This document shows positions 1 to 8,407 of a stretch of 64,000 nucleotides of DNA, one piece after another. This DNA comes from Nitrospirota bacterium (lineage in GTDB: Bacteria > Nitrospirota > Thermodesulfovibrionia > Thermodesulfovibrionales > UBA6898). The stretch lies in the NCBI GenBank assembly GCA_024275975.1, contig JAJRYC010000013.1, positions 1 to 64,000 of the forward strand, in the 5' to 3' direction. How positions within the stretch are numbered: position 1 is the stretch's first letter; each line of letters opens with the position of its first letter. The notes under the pieces are model-generated. The model ran no database searches, was not told the DNA's origin, and worked only from the letters and a program-made list of their open reading frames with translations. The position numbers and the translations under genes are program-made.

Positions 1-7
1 GCTTTGT

Positions 8-430
8 TTAAAGTAGATTGTTTATTGTCCTGACTTCAATCTGCCTGTCGAGCTGAAAATCTTCCCTTCCGAAATATACTACCGTTCCCTTCCTCAGCCC
101 TAACTGTTCGAGGCTTCTTTTAAAGCCTTTTAAATCCCCCAGGCCTATTGTGGTCGATGTCTTGATTTCATAAGCATGCAACCCCTGCCTGTCATGAACA
201 AGAAAGTCTATTTCATCTCCCTGGGATGTTCTGTAAAAATAAAATCCGGTACGGCCTGATGGCTCTTGCATATATTTACGCTTTAGCTGTTCTATCACAA
301 ATCCTTCAAAGCTGAAGCCCCGGTACGGCGAGGTCCTTAAAGCCTCAACGGATGAAATGTTTAATAAATAATGAAGCAGCCCGGTATCACGGAAATAGAT
401 TTTATGACTCTTTACCAGCCGCTTGCCCAC
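8..430 (-). pseudogene. C-terminal remnant of a DUF4143-type ATPase
   Basis: The 140 codons match the C-terminal half of the AAA ATPase / DUF4143 family: an opening KSHKIYFRDTGLLHYLL motif and a PD-(D/E)XK-like stretch (DEIDFLV followed by YEIKTS). The N-terminal AAA domain with its Walker motifs is absent. An in-frame TAA lies at 434-436, just upstream of the only available start (GTG at 428-430), and the 121-bp inverted-repeat element begins 17 bp upstream of that start. A full-length family member is normally near 400 residues, so this is a 3' fragment left after a rearrangement or insertion. Function is presumably lost. Confidence 0.7.
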
Positions 431-446
431 ATTTTAAAGAGAATTT

Positions 447-567
447 GTGTCAGGTCTTGACATGATACATGTTGTCTGTTGTTAAACAAAACTGCTATGG
501 CTATTTCATCCAGGCTTTTCCCATATCTCAGTTTTCAGGTTATATGTATCATGTCAAGACCTGACAC
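447..567. repeat. 121-bp element with 24-bp perfect inverted repeats (MITE-like)
   Basis: The 24 bases at 447-470 (beginning GTGTCAGGTCTTGACATG) are the exact reverse complement of 544-567. The 73 bp between have no coding potential. The element sits exactly at the broken 5' end of the DUF4143 remnant. It could be a miniature inverted-repeat element, or the two ends of an insertion sequence that lost its transposase. No target-site duplication was recognised. Confidence 0.7.
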
Positions 568-572
568 CGCCT

Positions 573-1799
573 TTAGAGCCAGCGTGACGGGGAGTAGTTG
601 CCCCGGAGTTCTCTGATCAGGGCCTGCATGACCATCTGGCGGCCCCAGTTATACTCACCCCAGGGATAGAGAAACTTTAGTATCTCCACTATGACCTTGC
701 GTTTGTCCCTTCCCCGAAGCCTGGATAGAGCCTCCCGAAAATCTGCCTCATGAGGTCGGCCGAAAAGTATTTTTATCGGGTTCCACTGGTCCGAGCAGCG
801 GCGCACCTCGGATGCTATCATTTGACGATAGACTGACTGCAGGTCAGCGTTACTGCGCATTGCTTCCACGGCAGCCTCTCCGGCTATCGCTCCTGAGTGA
901 AGCGCACAGCTCATGCCCTCGGCTATCATGTTGAGAAATCCCGCGGCCTGGCCTGTAACAATCACATTCCCCTTACCAAAGACATATCGGTTGATAAGAG
1001 ACAGGCCAAAGTTGTTTACCACGGTCTCCTTGTCTTCAGTAGGTTTGAGCTTTACTCCATAGTGCTTTTCCAGATACTCAATCGTCTTTTGGTGCCTCGC
1101 GGTAAGTTTATCCCCGGCTTTGTGGCCGACGCCAATGATCTGCCGACCGTTACGCTCGTGGCTCCATGTATAATAACCAAGCCCGGGATGAAACCAGAAG
1201 TGAAAGTACCTCCTATCAAGGGGGCATTCTATTATCTCATGCAGGTACTGCCTGACTGTAAACCAGTTTATGCTCTGCCTGTAACCGGGGTAGAGGCTGC
1301 ACACCACTTGTGAATTAGTTCCGTCGGCGCCGATTACCATGCGCGCACGGTAGCGCACGTCTTCTTTATCCTGCTTTGCAAGAACCTCTACGTGATTACC
1401 CCTGTTCTCAAGGCTGATGAGGCGCGTTCGGTCGTGTACTTCCACCTTGCTCTGCTTTACTGCCCAGTAATCTGAGTTCATACGGTTCAAATGTGGAGTT
1501 GAGCCGTAGTCAAAATCCATCGGCATCTGTATCATTCCCCTGAAATGAAAGGTAACACCCTGGCAGGAGGTGGGCTCATGAAGTATTTCCCTCGGAAGGG
1601 GGCCGAAGTTTTCTATCAGAAACCTGTGTCCACGGGGAGATATTATGCCGCTGCATGGCTTGTTGCGGGGAAGTGCGTACCGTTCTATAGCGACTGTCTC
1701 GTAGCCGGCGTCTACCAGACGCTTGGAAGCCGCGGCAGCAGAGAGGCCCGCACCAACGATCAGAACATCTACTTCTCTTATGCCTTCGGGTCTGCTCAC
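573..1799 (-). CDS. FAD-dependent oxidoreductase, geranylgeranyl reductase-like
   Basis: A 408-residue flavoprotein. The N-terminus carries a Rossmann dinucleotide-binding motif (VLIVGAGLSAAAA, about residues 12-24). A KPCSG motif follows at 47-51, corresponding to the PxxKxCGG region of geranylgeranyl reductases, and the GADG motif at 157-160 contacts FAD in this superfamily. Members saturate isoprenoid chains of lipids or quinones, or act as related electron-transfer flavoproteins; the substrate here cannot be read from sequence. The start overlaps the stop of the upstream Fe-S protein gene by 4 bp, so the two are translationally coupled. It is the last gene of a three-gene minus-strand cassette. 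Confidence 0.75.
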   Translation of the reverse strand: MSRPEGIREVDVLIVGAGLSAAAASKRLVDAGYETVAIERYALPRNKPCSGIISPRGHRFLIENFGPLPREILHEPTSCQGVTFHFRGMIQMPMDFDYGSTPHLNRMNSDYWAVKQSKVEVHDRTRLISLENRGNHVEVLAKQDKEDVRYRARMVIGADGTNSQVVCSLYPGYRQSINWFTVRQYLHEIIECPLDRRYFHFWFHPGLGYYTWSHERNGRQIIGVGHKAGDKLTARHQKTIEYLEKHYGVKLKPTEDKETVVNNFGLSLINRYVFGKGNVIVTGQAAGFLNMIAEGMSCALHSGAIAGEAAVEAMRSNADLQSVYRQMIASEVRRCSDQWNPIKILFGRPHEADFREALSRLRGRDKRKVIVEILKFLYPWGEYNWGRQMVMQALIRELRGNYSPSRWL

Positions 1800-2746
1800 G
1801 GAGCGTCTTCTCCGGCAAGCTCGGCCACGTGAACAACAGGGATATCTACTTCTGCATTTTTTAAAAGCCCGATATCTTCCACCGACTCCACCACTATCCG
1901 ATTGAAGCTCCGGCCTTCAAGTATCCATCGTATCTGCCCGGTATTTTGGGGGGTGAATTCGTTTCCGGTTTCTGTATTTGTGTACCCCCCGGTTGGAATG
2001 GCGATACGTTGAAGGTCAAGGTTCATGGCGCATCCGGTCTGTCTGCTTATGTCGGTATAAAAGGGCATGCACCGGTTGAAATCCATGTTGTAGGAGCGGG
2101 CCTCGATAATGTATAGGTCGGTAGGTCGAAGGGCGGTTTGCATGCCGGGAAGCCTTAGCAGCGCCTCGCCAAGGCCGATCACCTCAAGCCCGGGCAGTAC
2201 GGCCTGCATGTAGCGCTTTAAAAGACCATCGGCAGTTATAACTTTTCTGATGCCGGTGAGCGTTTTAATGAATGATACGGCCCTCCCGGCTTTGGGCCTG
2301 CGGCCAGTCTCAAACGCCTCTAATACATCCGAGCCGTTGTCTTCAGCTACCGGAATATCAAGGAGTCTGGCCGAGTGTTTTAGCAGGTCTTTATTCTCCA
2401 GTAACGCCGCATTAGGGACCAGTAAGGCCCGGCCAGACGATGACTGGTTAACTTGTCCATGCGGCAATTCTTCTTTGCTATAGCCGTTAAGCGCTGCCCG
2501 GAGCTTAAGCGTGATATCAACTGTGCGGATATCCATAGCGAATGCCGGTTCGCATGAGCCGCATAGAAGGCATGCATCCACCGAGTCCCTTATCTCCCCG
2601 GGCTTTGCTCCGCCCTGAAGCGCCCTGGCCCGGCCTGCAAAGGTTAGAAGTGCATCGTGGCGCTGCTGCCATATGGGGCATGGCAGTGTGCACAGGCCGC
2701 AGCCATTACACTTTTCATATCCACTAATATCATTAGTCGGCATCAA
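1796..2746 (-). CDS. Fe-S electron-transfer protein with GlpC/GlcF-like clusters
   Basis: A 316-residue protein with a ferredoxin-like N-terminus. The first cluster motif is complete (C13, C16, C19, then C23-P). The second has C59, C62 and C65 but phenylalanine at 69, where the CxxCxxCxxxC pattern expects the fourth cysteine. The rest lacks an obvious CCG domain. Its start overlaps the stop of the upstream FAD oxidase gene by 4 bp and its stop overlaps the downstream flavoprotein start. By analogy with GlcD/GlcF pairs it should pass electrons from the FAD oxidase to another acceptor. The specific role is not known. Confidence 0.65.
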   Translation of the reverse strand: MMPTNDISGYEKCNGCGLCTLPCPIWQQRHDALLTFAGRARALQGGAKPGEIRDSVDACLLCGSCEPAFAMDIRTVDITLKLRAALNGYSKEELPHGQVNQSSSGRALLVPNAALLENKDLLKHSARLLDIPVAEDNGSDVLEAFETGRRPKAGRAVSFIKTLTGIRKVITADGLLKRYMQAVLPGLEVIGLGEALLRLPGMQTALRPTDLYIIEARSYNMDFNRCMPFYTDISRQTGCAMNLDLQRIAIPTGGYTNTETGNEFTPQNTGQIRWILEGRSFNRIVVESVEDIGLLKNAEVDIPVVHVAELAGEDAP

Positions 2747-4320
2747 AAGATCACGTCCGGGTTCAGGATCATTGCCGGATCTGCTTTCTGTTTCATGGCC
2801 AGGTGTTTGTCCACGAGTTCGTCACCAAAAGCGCGCCTTATGTAACCCTTCATCATTCCTCCGAAGCGGTAGTAGCTTGTGCCCATGTCAACGCCGATGT
2901 CGTATATCTCGTTCTTAAAGGACTGAAAGTGATCACGGCTGTAATTATGGTTTCCGAGCATTGGCTCGAATTCGCAGCCGTAGCCGAAGTTTTGAGCATC
3001 AGGGGGGATGCAGGAAAGTTCATAACGCGGTCTGTTCTCGAAAGATCCGAAAAGCTTAATGCCCACGCAGTAAAGAGTGTAGTGCGGGAAGTATCGCCTG
3101 CAGACCTCGTTTCCTCTTTCTACAGCTTCTGCGAACTTTTCCGAACTGGTCGCCAGGTCTGGAATTACCATCTCCCTGTCTCCCCAGAATTTCCAGACAG
3201 CGCGTGAGAAGACTACTGTTCTATCAATTATCTTATTGCCATGCATGTGAGCGGCCGGGCTTAATTCCGGCAGCAGGCTTCTCTTTCGTTCAAGAAGATA
3301 AAGCGCTTCCTTGGCTTTCCAGGGGTGAAGTGCATAGTGCGCGGCCATGTGAATAGCAAAGCCGATCTCGCCGAGTCCACTGATGCGCTTTTTGTATCTG
3401 CTGAAGAACTCCCGCTCTTTCTCGTCCGAGTCAAATGCAACCAGCAGATTGATAGCACGGTCAAGCATGGTCAGAATGCCCAGGTAATCGGCTGCTTCCT
3501 CCTCCACCAGAAAACGGAGGTCATCGATAGCCGTTCTCAGGGAGCTGTAGTAAAAGTAATGCATGGTAATTGGAGTGAAAGGCCGGATTTTAAGAGTCGC
3601 TTCAGTGATGACGCCAAACTGCCCATATCCAAGCAGCACGCGCTCAAATAGTTCCGTATTTTCTCGCTCGCTGCACTCAACAATCTCGCCTGTAGGGGTT
3701 ACGACCTTTAGAGCTATGGCCTGGTCCGCGCTGCAACCGAACTTTGGAGAGTTGATATCTATACCACCCACTCCCAGTGTGCCACCTACAGAGGAAGTCA
3801 TATTAAGTGGTGCGGAGATGTAATCGAGCCCACGGCGTCTCAGGGCTTCGGCCAGCGAGTGCCAGTATATTCCGGCCTCGGTGCGAACCGTTAAATTGGC
3901 TTCGTCGATATGAAGGACGTTGCTCATGCCTCGCGTATCGAGCTGCAGTCCCCCGAAGGAGATGCATTCGCCTTCAGTGGTAAGCCCGCCGCCGCGCACA
4001 GAGACAGGGACTGTGTATTTCTGGGCAGCCTTGAGGATTGTTGCTACGTCCTCGGACGATCTGGCTACGAGCACACCTCGTGGCAGGCCCATGGCCACGC
4101 CGCCTCCGTCAGTAATGTATACCGAGCGGCCGGCCAGGCTCTGATTGATCATTATGTCCCTGGATGTGAGTTCTGCAACAAAGGCATTCCACCCGGTACC
4201 ATCCCAGCGAGATGGATTGGTCTGCTGCCGGGGGACGCCCTTTAGAGAGTCAGGCCCAACAGGGTCAGGAGGGATTATGCCTCGCGGTAATTTGGTTGTA
4301 TTGAACTCATCCTGTTTCAT
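2743..4320 (-). CDS. FAD-binding oxidase / dehydrogenase (GlcD-like, FAD_binding_4)
   Basis: A 525-residue member of the PCMH-type FAD-linked oxidases. The conserved RGGG lies at 109-112 and GGTLGVGGID around 165-175, where the FAD pyrophosphate binds; the second half is the substrate-cap domain. Lactate, glycolate, alditol and cytokinin oxidases belong to this superfamily, and the substrate here is not evident. It is the first gene of a compact three-gene minus-strand unit with an Fe-S protein and a geranylgeranyl-reductase-like flavoprotein, all overlapping by 4 bp. The ATG at 4318-4320 is used; the sequence immediately upstream is a decayed toxin-antitoxin remnant rather than a clean promoter. 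Confidence 0.75.
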   Translation of the reverse strand: MKQDEFNTTKLPRGIIPPDPVGPDSLKGVPRQQTNPSRWDGTGWNAFVAELTSRDIMINQSLAGRSVYITDGGGVAMGLPRGVLVARSSEDVATILKAAQKYTVPVSVRGGGLTTEGECISFGGLQLDTRGMSNVLHIDEANLTVRTEAGIYWHSLAEALRRRGLDYISAPLNMTSSVGGTLGVGGIDINSPKFGCSADQAIALKVVTPTGEIVECSERENTELFERVLLGYGQFGVITEATLKIRPFTPITMHYFYYSSLRTAIDDLRFLVEEEAADYLGILTMLDRAINLLVAFDSDEKEREFFSRYKKRISGLGEIGFAIHMAAHYALHPWKAKEALYLLERKRSLLPELSPAAHMHGNKIIDRTVVFSRAVWKFWGDREMVIPDLATSSEKFAEAVERGNEVCRRYFPHYTLYCVGIKLFGSFENRPRYELSCIPPDAQNFGYGCEFEPMLGNHNYSRDHFQSFKNEIYDIGVDMGTSYYRFGGMMKGYIRRAFGDELVDKHLAMKQKADPAMILNPDVIF

Positions 4321-4479
4321 AAATAAATATACGGCAGGGACGGTATAATTTCATCTAATACCTTAATCATCCTGGATTAGCATGGAGAACAGAACCGAAA
4401 GAGATAAATTGCGGATATGATTTCTTTTGCGGAACCCGGTTGTTCGGTCTTCTTGTATTTCAATATGCGCCGTAGACAT
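4321..4479 (-). pseudogene. Fused remnant of a HepT/MNT toxin-antitoxin pair
   Basis: On the minus strand, 4381-4479 resembles the 5' part of the nucleotidyltransferase gene at the right end of the window (63712-64000). The peptide RKRNHIRNLSL corresponds to [11 protein letters not shown] there, and the DNA match is long with roughly ten differences and one lost base. At 4338-4370 the same strand encodes MIKVLDEIIPSL, matching the HepT C-terminus [12 protein letters not shown]. The middle of both genes is missing, so a deletion joined the MNT start to the HepT end. The lost base also puts the MNT part out of frame. Not functional. Confidence 0.75.
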
Positions 4480-4658
4480 CCAACCCTCCAATCTGTAAGT
4501 ATTATACATTATAAAAGCTCTCGGGATTAAATCCTGTTTATCAACTTTTAAATATGTGTGTATGGTTTTATGCCGGGATTTTCCGGAAAAGAGATCAGCA
4601 GAAGTGTAAAAGGAGAAGGATATAATTAAAAGACAGCCCTGAACGCCAACCGTTTATT

Positions 4659-4712
4659 TGACCTCAGGCTTAACCTCTCCTTAACATTCCTGTAACATTA
4701 TGCTGCTATGAT
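4659..4712 (+). promoter_or_regulatory. Pho-box-like promoter (first)
   Basis: Hexamers at exact 11-bp spacing: tgacct (4659), TTAACC (4670), TTAACA (4681) and GTAACA (4692). Nine bases after the last repeat is a -10-like TATGAT (4707-4712), and no -35 is needed. This is the layout of PhoB/PhoP-activated promoters. It would transcribe the small protein at 4838 and the glycoside hydrolase at 5056. The same geometry recurs at 6312-6365. The identity of the regulator is inferred. Confidence 0.5.
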
Positions 4713-4837
4713 ACTTAATATTACATGGAATTTCGAAGATGCGCCTTCCATAAAGACAGACAGGAACGCGGAAACGATGCTATAAGAATTTGCACCATTA
4801 AACAGGATCCTGTTCCATACGGGAAAAGGAGGAGAGC

Positions 4838-5008
4838 ATGTGTCAATATCTGGAAATGAAGGACAGGACGTGTAGAGTGGGAGGCATAGAGGTGGCATCC
4901 ATTGATTGCGCTAGCATGAAGTTATGTACAGGCAGAAGATACGAGGCATGTACAATCTACTTTGTGAGTTTTTTCCTTCAGGACTGGTCAGCCCTCTGGA
5001 CATCATAG
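4838..5008 (+). CDS. Small cysteine-rich protein of unknown function
   Basis: A 56-codon frame starting at ATG 4838, preceded by a strong ribosome-binding site (AAAAGGAGGAG, 3-4 bp away). The product has five cysteines (C2, C12, C24, C30, C38) and begins MCQYLEMKDRTC. It has no signal peptide and no membrane segment that I recognise. It is the first frame after the Pho-box-like promoter and lies 47 bp upstream of the glycoside hydrolase gene. The Cys spacing suggests metal or Fe-S binding or disulfides, but no family was recognised. It may be a real small gene that annotation length cut-offs would miss. Confidence 0.55.
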   Translation: MCQYLEMKDRTCRVGGIEVASIDCASMKLCTGRRYEACTIYFVSFFLQDWSALWTS

Positions 5009-5055
5009 CGCATTCCGACAGCAGCAGCCAAAAACCGTTGAGGAGACTTGCCTGA

Positions 5056-6315
5056 ATGGTCTCACGGCATTGGAACAAGGGCTTTCCTCCCGGTTTCTTC
5101 TGGGGTATTGCAACATCGGCCTTTCAACTCGAAGGTTCCGCTAATGCCGACTGGGCTTCATGGGACCAGACTTTAGCCGAAACACCGGATATAACACAAC
5201 ACTATGACCTCTATAAAGAAGATTTAGGATTACTTAAGGAACTGGGTGTAAATTCCTACCGTTTCTCCCTGGAGTGGAGCAGGATACAGCCCGAAGAGAA
5301 CGTATGGGACTATGAGGCGATAGCACATTATCAGGAGATAATCAATATACTGCTGGAAAATAATATTACGCCTATGGTCACAATCCACCACTTCACTCAT
5401 CCCCTGTGGTTTATCAAAAAGGCATGGCATGACGATGCATCTATTGAAAAGTTTCTCTGTTATACAGAGAAGGTCGTCTCAATATTGAAAAATGTAAAAT
5501 ACTGGATAACATTCAATGAACCATATGTGCTTATCCTTGGCGGGTATCTTGAGGGGTGCATGCCCCCCGGCATCAAGGATGTCTCGCCGGCGCTGAAAGC
5601 ACTACGGAACATCCTTATATGCCATGGGAAGGCATACGATATTATCCATTAGCATGTCCCTGACGCGATGGTGAGTGTCGCCCATAATATGGCGGCCTTT
5701 GCCCCATGGAACAGATGGAATCCGGCGGACAGGTTCCTGTCCAAAATCGCCAAATACTTTTATAATCATTCCCTTCTGGATGCCTTCAGCACCGGCAGAT
5801 TGAGGATACAATTTCCGTTCAGAAGGGCGATAGAGACATCCGTCCCGATAAAAGGCAAGCTCGATTTTTTAGGTGTGAATTATTATACACGGATGCACCT
5901 GAGATTCAATCCTTTTAGAAGAATGGGGATTGAGCTGAGACACAGGGACATCGAGGGTTATGGTCTTACTGATATGGGATGGGAGATTCACCCCCAGGGC
6001 CTTAAAAGAGTACTGATCCAGGCGTCAGGACATGGGGTTCCATTAATAATAACGGAGAATGGCATAGCGACCAGAAATGACAGGAAAAAGATAAAATTCA
6101 TGAAAAGACATGTGGATGTCCTGGAAAAATGTCTGAAACGGGGTATTGATATCCGGGGTTATTTCTACTGGTCCCTGATCGACAACTACGAATGGCTCAG
6201 GGGGCTTGATGCGGGTTTCGGCCTTTACAGTGTCAATTTTGAAACCCTCGAGCGCAAGCCTACCGCTGCCGCGGCGTATTATGCGGATCTCATCAGACGC
6301 AGATCTTCGGTTTAA
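5056..6315 (+). pseudogene. Glycoside hydrolase family 1 (beta-glycosidase), interrupted by in-frame TAG
   Basis: Residues 1-198 and the continuation from 5653 are in the same frame, separated only by TAG at 5650-5652 (codon 199); the total is 419 codons, the usual GH1 length. The N-terminus (GFFWGIATSAFQLEG) and the acid/base motif T-F-NEP (E155) are in the first part. The nucleophile motif IITENG (E334 in read-through numbering) is in the second, and the aglycone-site region (YWSLIDNYEWLRG) is intact. Apart from one codon nothing is decayed, so this is either a very recent nonsense mutation, a sequencing error, or suppression of the stop. If translated it would hydrolyse beta-glucosides or related glycosides. 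A downstream ATG at 5668 could only make a fragment lacking the acid/base. Confidence 0.8.
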
Positions 6316-6365
6316 CTGAAAGTTAACCATTCTTTCATCTTCCTGTAATAAGAAAGACCTACAAT
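6312..6365 (+). promoter_or_regulatory. Pho-box-like promoter (second)
   Basis: Four hexamers spaced by 11 bp: TTAACT (6312), TTAACC (6323), ttcatc (6334) and GTAATA (6345). Nine bases after the last is a -10-like TACAAT (6360-6365). The repeat-to-minus-10 distance equals that of the promoter at 4659-4712. The predicted start of transcription falls at about 6372-6374, at or next to the ATG of the PHP gene. Confidence 0.45.
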
Positions 6366-6373
6366 TAATTACA

Positions 6374-7063
6374 ATGTTACTGTGTGATTTTCATATTCAC
6401 ACAAGGTACTCCGATGGTTCCGTAGACCTTGAAAGAACAGTTGACCTTTTTGGTCAGGCCGGTTTTGATGTGATAGCCATAACCGACCATGTGGTCAACG
6501 GGGACACGACAATTGGAAGGCTTACACACAAACTGAAATTCTCGGTCAGAGAAGATAATTTTGATACGTATATGACTAATATCCGGAAGGAGGCGGGAAG
6601 GGCATGGAACAAGTATGGATTGCTTGTGATCCCAGGTGTTGAGATAAGCAAGAATTACCTCTCCGCCGATAAATCCGCCCATTTCCTTCTTCTTGATATA
6701 AAGGAATTTGTTCCTGCCTGCTGGAGCTACGAAAAGATATTTCTCGAGGCAAAGAAACAGAATGCCCTGGTGATAGCATGTCATCCGCACTACATGTCCG
6801 ACCTGTCAAGGAATGCCCTGTTCCTCTGGAACAACAGGGAGAGATACGCCAAGTACATAGATGCATGGGAAATAGCCAACAGGGACGATGTCTTTAATGT
6901 AATCAGCCTGAAAAAGTATCCCTATATTGCAAATAGCGATTTCCATAAAGTCCGTCACATATATTCGTGGAAGACACTGTTGAACTGCGAAAAAGATGTT
7001 GATTCGGTCAAACAATGTATACGGCACAACAAGGGTGTTGCTATAACTCTATTCAGGAGTTAG
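6374..7063 (+). CDS. PHP-domain metal-dependent phosphoesterase
   Basis: 229 residues beginning MLLCDFHIHTRYSDG, the diagnostic first motif of the PHP family (H7 and H9), followed by ITDH at 36-39. Later metal ligands are plausible in IACHPHY and ANSDFHK. PHP proteins hydrolyse phosphoesters with two or three bound metal ions; the substrate is not evident. The start cannot be moved inward without losing HIHT, and no Shine-Dalgarno sequence precedes it. It lies directly after a Pho-box-like promoter and 63 bp before a lipid-type glycosyltransferase, suggesting phosphate-starvation lipid or polyol-phosphate metabolism (inference). Confidence 0.8.
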   Translation: MLLCDFHIHTRYSDGSVDLERTVDLFGQAGFDVIAITDHVVNGDTTIGRLTHKLKFSVREDNFDTYMTNIRKEAGRAWNKYGLLVIPGVEISKNYLSADKSAHFLLLDIKEFVPACWSYEKIFLEAKKQNALVIACHPHYMSDLSRNALFLWNNRERYAKYIDAWEIANRDDVFNVISLKKYPYIANSDFHKVRHIYSWKTLLNCEKDVDSVKQCIRHNKGVAITLFRS

Positions 7064-7126
7064 AGGCAACAGGAAGAGAGATTTTATTGCTATATAATCG
7101 CCGGGCATAGTAAAAGGAGGAGAGAG

Positions 7127-8335
7127 GTGGAAATGTTCTGGATTTTTGCGGGTATTACTATTATTGGACTTACAGGCTATGTGTTTCAAATAGTAGCGGT
7201 GCATTCGCATACTTCTTCCAAAAGTTCCAGGGAGGGGCCAACCTTTACCGGCCCTTTTCCCCATGTTTCAATCCTTAAACCCCTGAAGGGGATAGACGAC
7301 AATTTATTTGATAATCTCGAAAGCTTCTGTATGCAGGACTATCCCGAGTTTGAAATTATATTCTCACTCCGGGACCGCAACGACCCTGCATACAAAGTAG
7401 CCCGAAAGATAAAAGATAAACATACTGACAGGAATATCACTATTATAATTGAAAGATGTAATGACGGGCTGAATCCAAAGGTCAACAACCTTATTCCAGC
7501 CTATAAAGCATCAAAATATGAGTATATCCTTATTAGTGACAGCAATGTGTCGGTTGGTAAGGACTACTTAAAGGAGATAGTAAAACATATGGACGATCCT
7601 GCGGTCGGTCTCGTGAGCAGTGTGATCAGGGGTGTGGGCGGACGGACAGCCGGGGCAATATTTGAAAACCTTCACTTGAATTCCTTTGTTATTGGGAGCG
7701 TTTGTTTTCTCGATAAATTCCTGAAGATGCCATGTGTCGTTGGAAAGTCCATGCTGATGCGCAAGAGCGACCTTGAGGCCATAGGCGGGTTTAAAGCAGT
7801 AAAGGACCTTCTCGCCGAGGATTATATCATCGGTAAAAGGATGAAAGATATGGGCCGAAGGGTGGTGCTCTCGGACTACACGATAAATACGGTGAACAAG
7901 TATTGGGGAATGAAAAATTTTCTTAACAGGCACATAAGGTGGGGCAAGCTCAGGTGGAGAATAGGGGGTATACAATATTTATCCGAGCTGGTTACCAACA
8001 CCGTATTCATGTCTTCTGTCCCGGTATTTATATACGGGCCTTCCAGAATGACTGTATCTCTCACCCTTTTTACCAGTTCACTCAAAATCATGGGAGATCT
8101 CTACCTTGGCAGGAGGATAAAGGCGGATATAAGCCCCCTGTTTTATATGCTGTCGCCGGTAAAGGACATGGTGGTCGGATTCATGTGGTTTGTTCCGCTA
8201 CTGTCAAATACGGTTGTATGGAGAGGCAACAGATACATTATAGGCAAGGCGTCGCGGCTCTCACCATGTACCGATAACGGTCGGTGGGCGTGGAGGTACA
8301 GGATTGTAGCCGGGATAAGGGCGAGGTTTGCGTAA
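7127..8335 (+). CDS. Ceramide-glucosyltransferase-like (GT21 / HpnI-type) glycosyltransferase
   Basis: 402 residues: one N-terminal membrane segment (about 4-26), then a family-2-fold catalytic domain opening with HVSILKPLKG, as in ceramide glucosyltransferases and hopanoid HpnI proteins. Conserved acidic motifs are visible: DSN at 138-140, AEDY at 230-233, and the closing R-x-x-R-W motif RHIRW at 268-272. Hydrophobic segments follow at the C-terminus. Members transfer a sugar to a lipid acceptor at the membrane. The GTG start at 7127 follows AAAGGAGG; an ATG at 7133 is an alternative. Position after a Pho-box-controlled phosphoesterase suggests synthesis of a glycolipid replacing phospholipid (inference). 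Confidence 0.75.
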   Translation: MEMFWIFAGITIIGLTGYVFQIVAVHSHTSSKSSREGPTFTGPFPHVSILKPLKGIDDNLFDNLESFCMQDYPEFEIIFSLRDRNDPAYKVARKIKDKHTDRNITIIIERCNDGLNPKVNNLIPAYKASKYEYILISDSNVSVGKDYLKEIVKHMDDPAVGLVSSVIRGVGGRTAGAIFENLHLNSFVIGSVCFLDKFLKMPCVVGKSMLMRKSDLEAIGGFKAVKDLLAEDYIIGKRMKDMGRRVVLSDYTINTVNKYWGMKNFLNRHIRWGKLRWRIGGIQYLSELVTNTVFMSSVPVFIYGPSRMTVSLTLFTSSLKIMGDLYLGRRIKADISPLFYMLSPVKDMVVGFMWFVPLLSNTVVWRGNRYIIGKASRLSPCTDNGRWAWRYRIVAGIRARFA

Positions 8336-8407
8336 CATAATATCCGGTGTTTTTGACCGTCTCACGGAAGATGCCGGAGAAATCAGGATGAGTTAAGGAG
8401 GTTACGG

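Noticed and set aside
897-1313. Plus-strand open frame opposite the flavoprotein gene
   Set aside because: It lies wholly inside a well-supported gene on the other strand, has no ribosome site and no recognisable motif.
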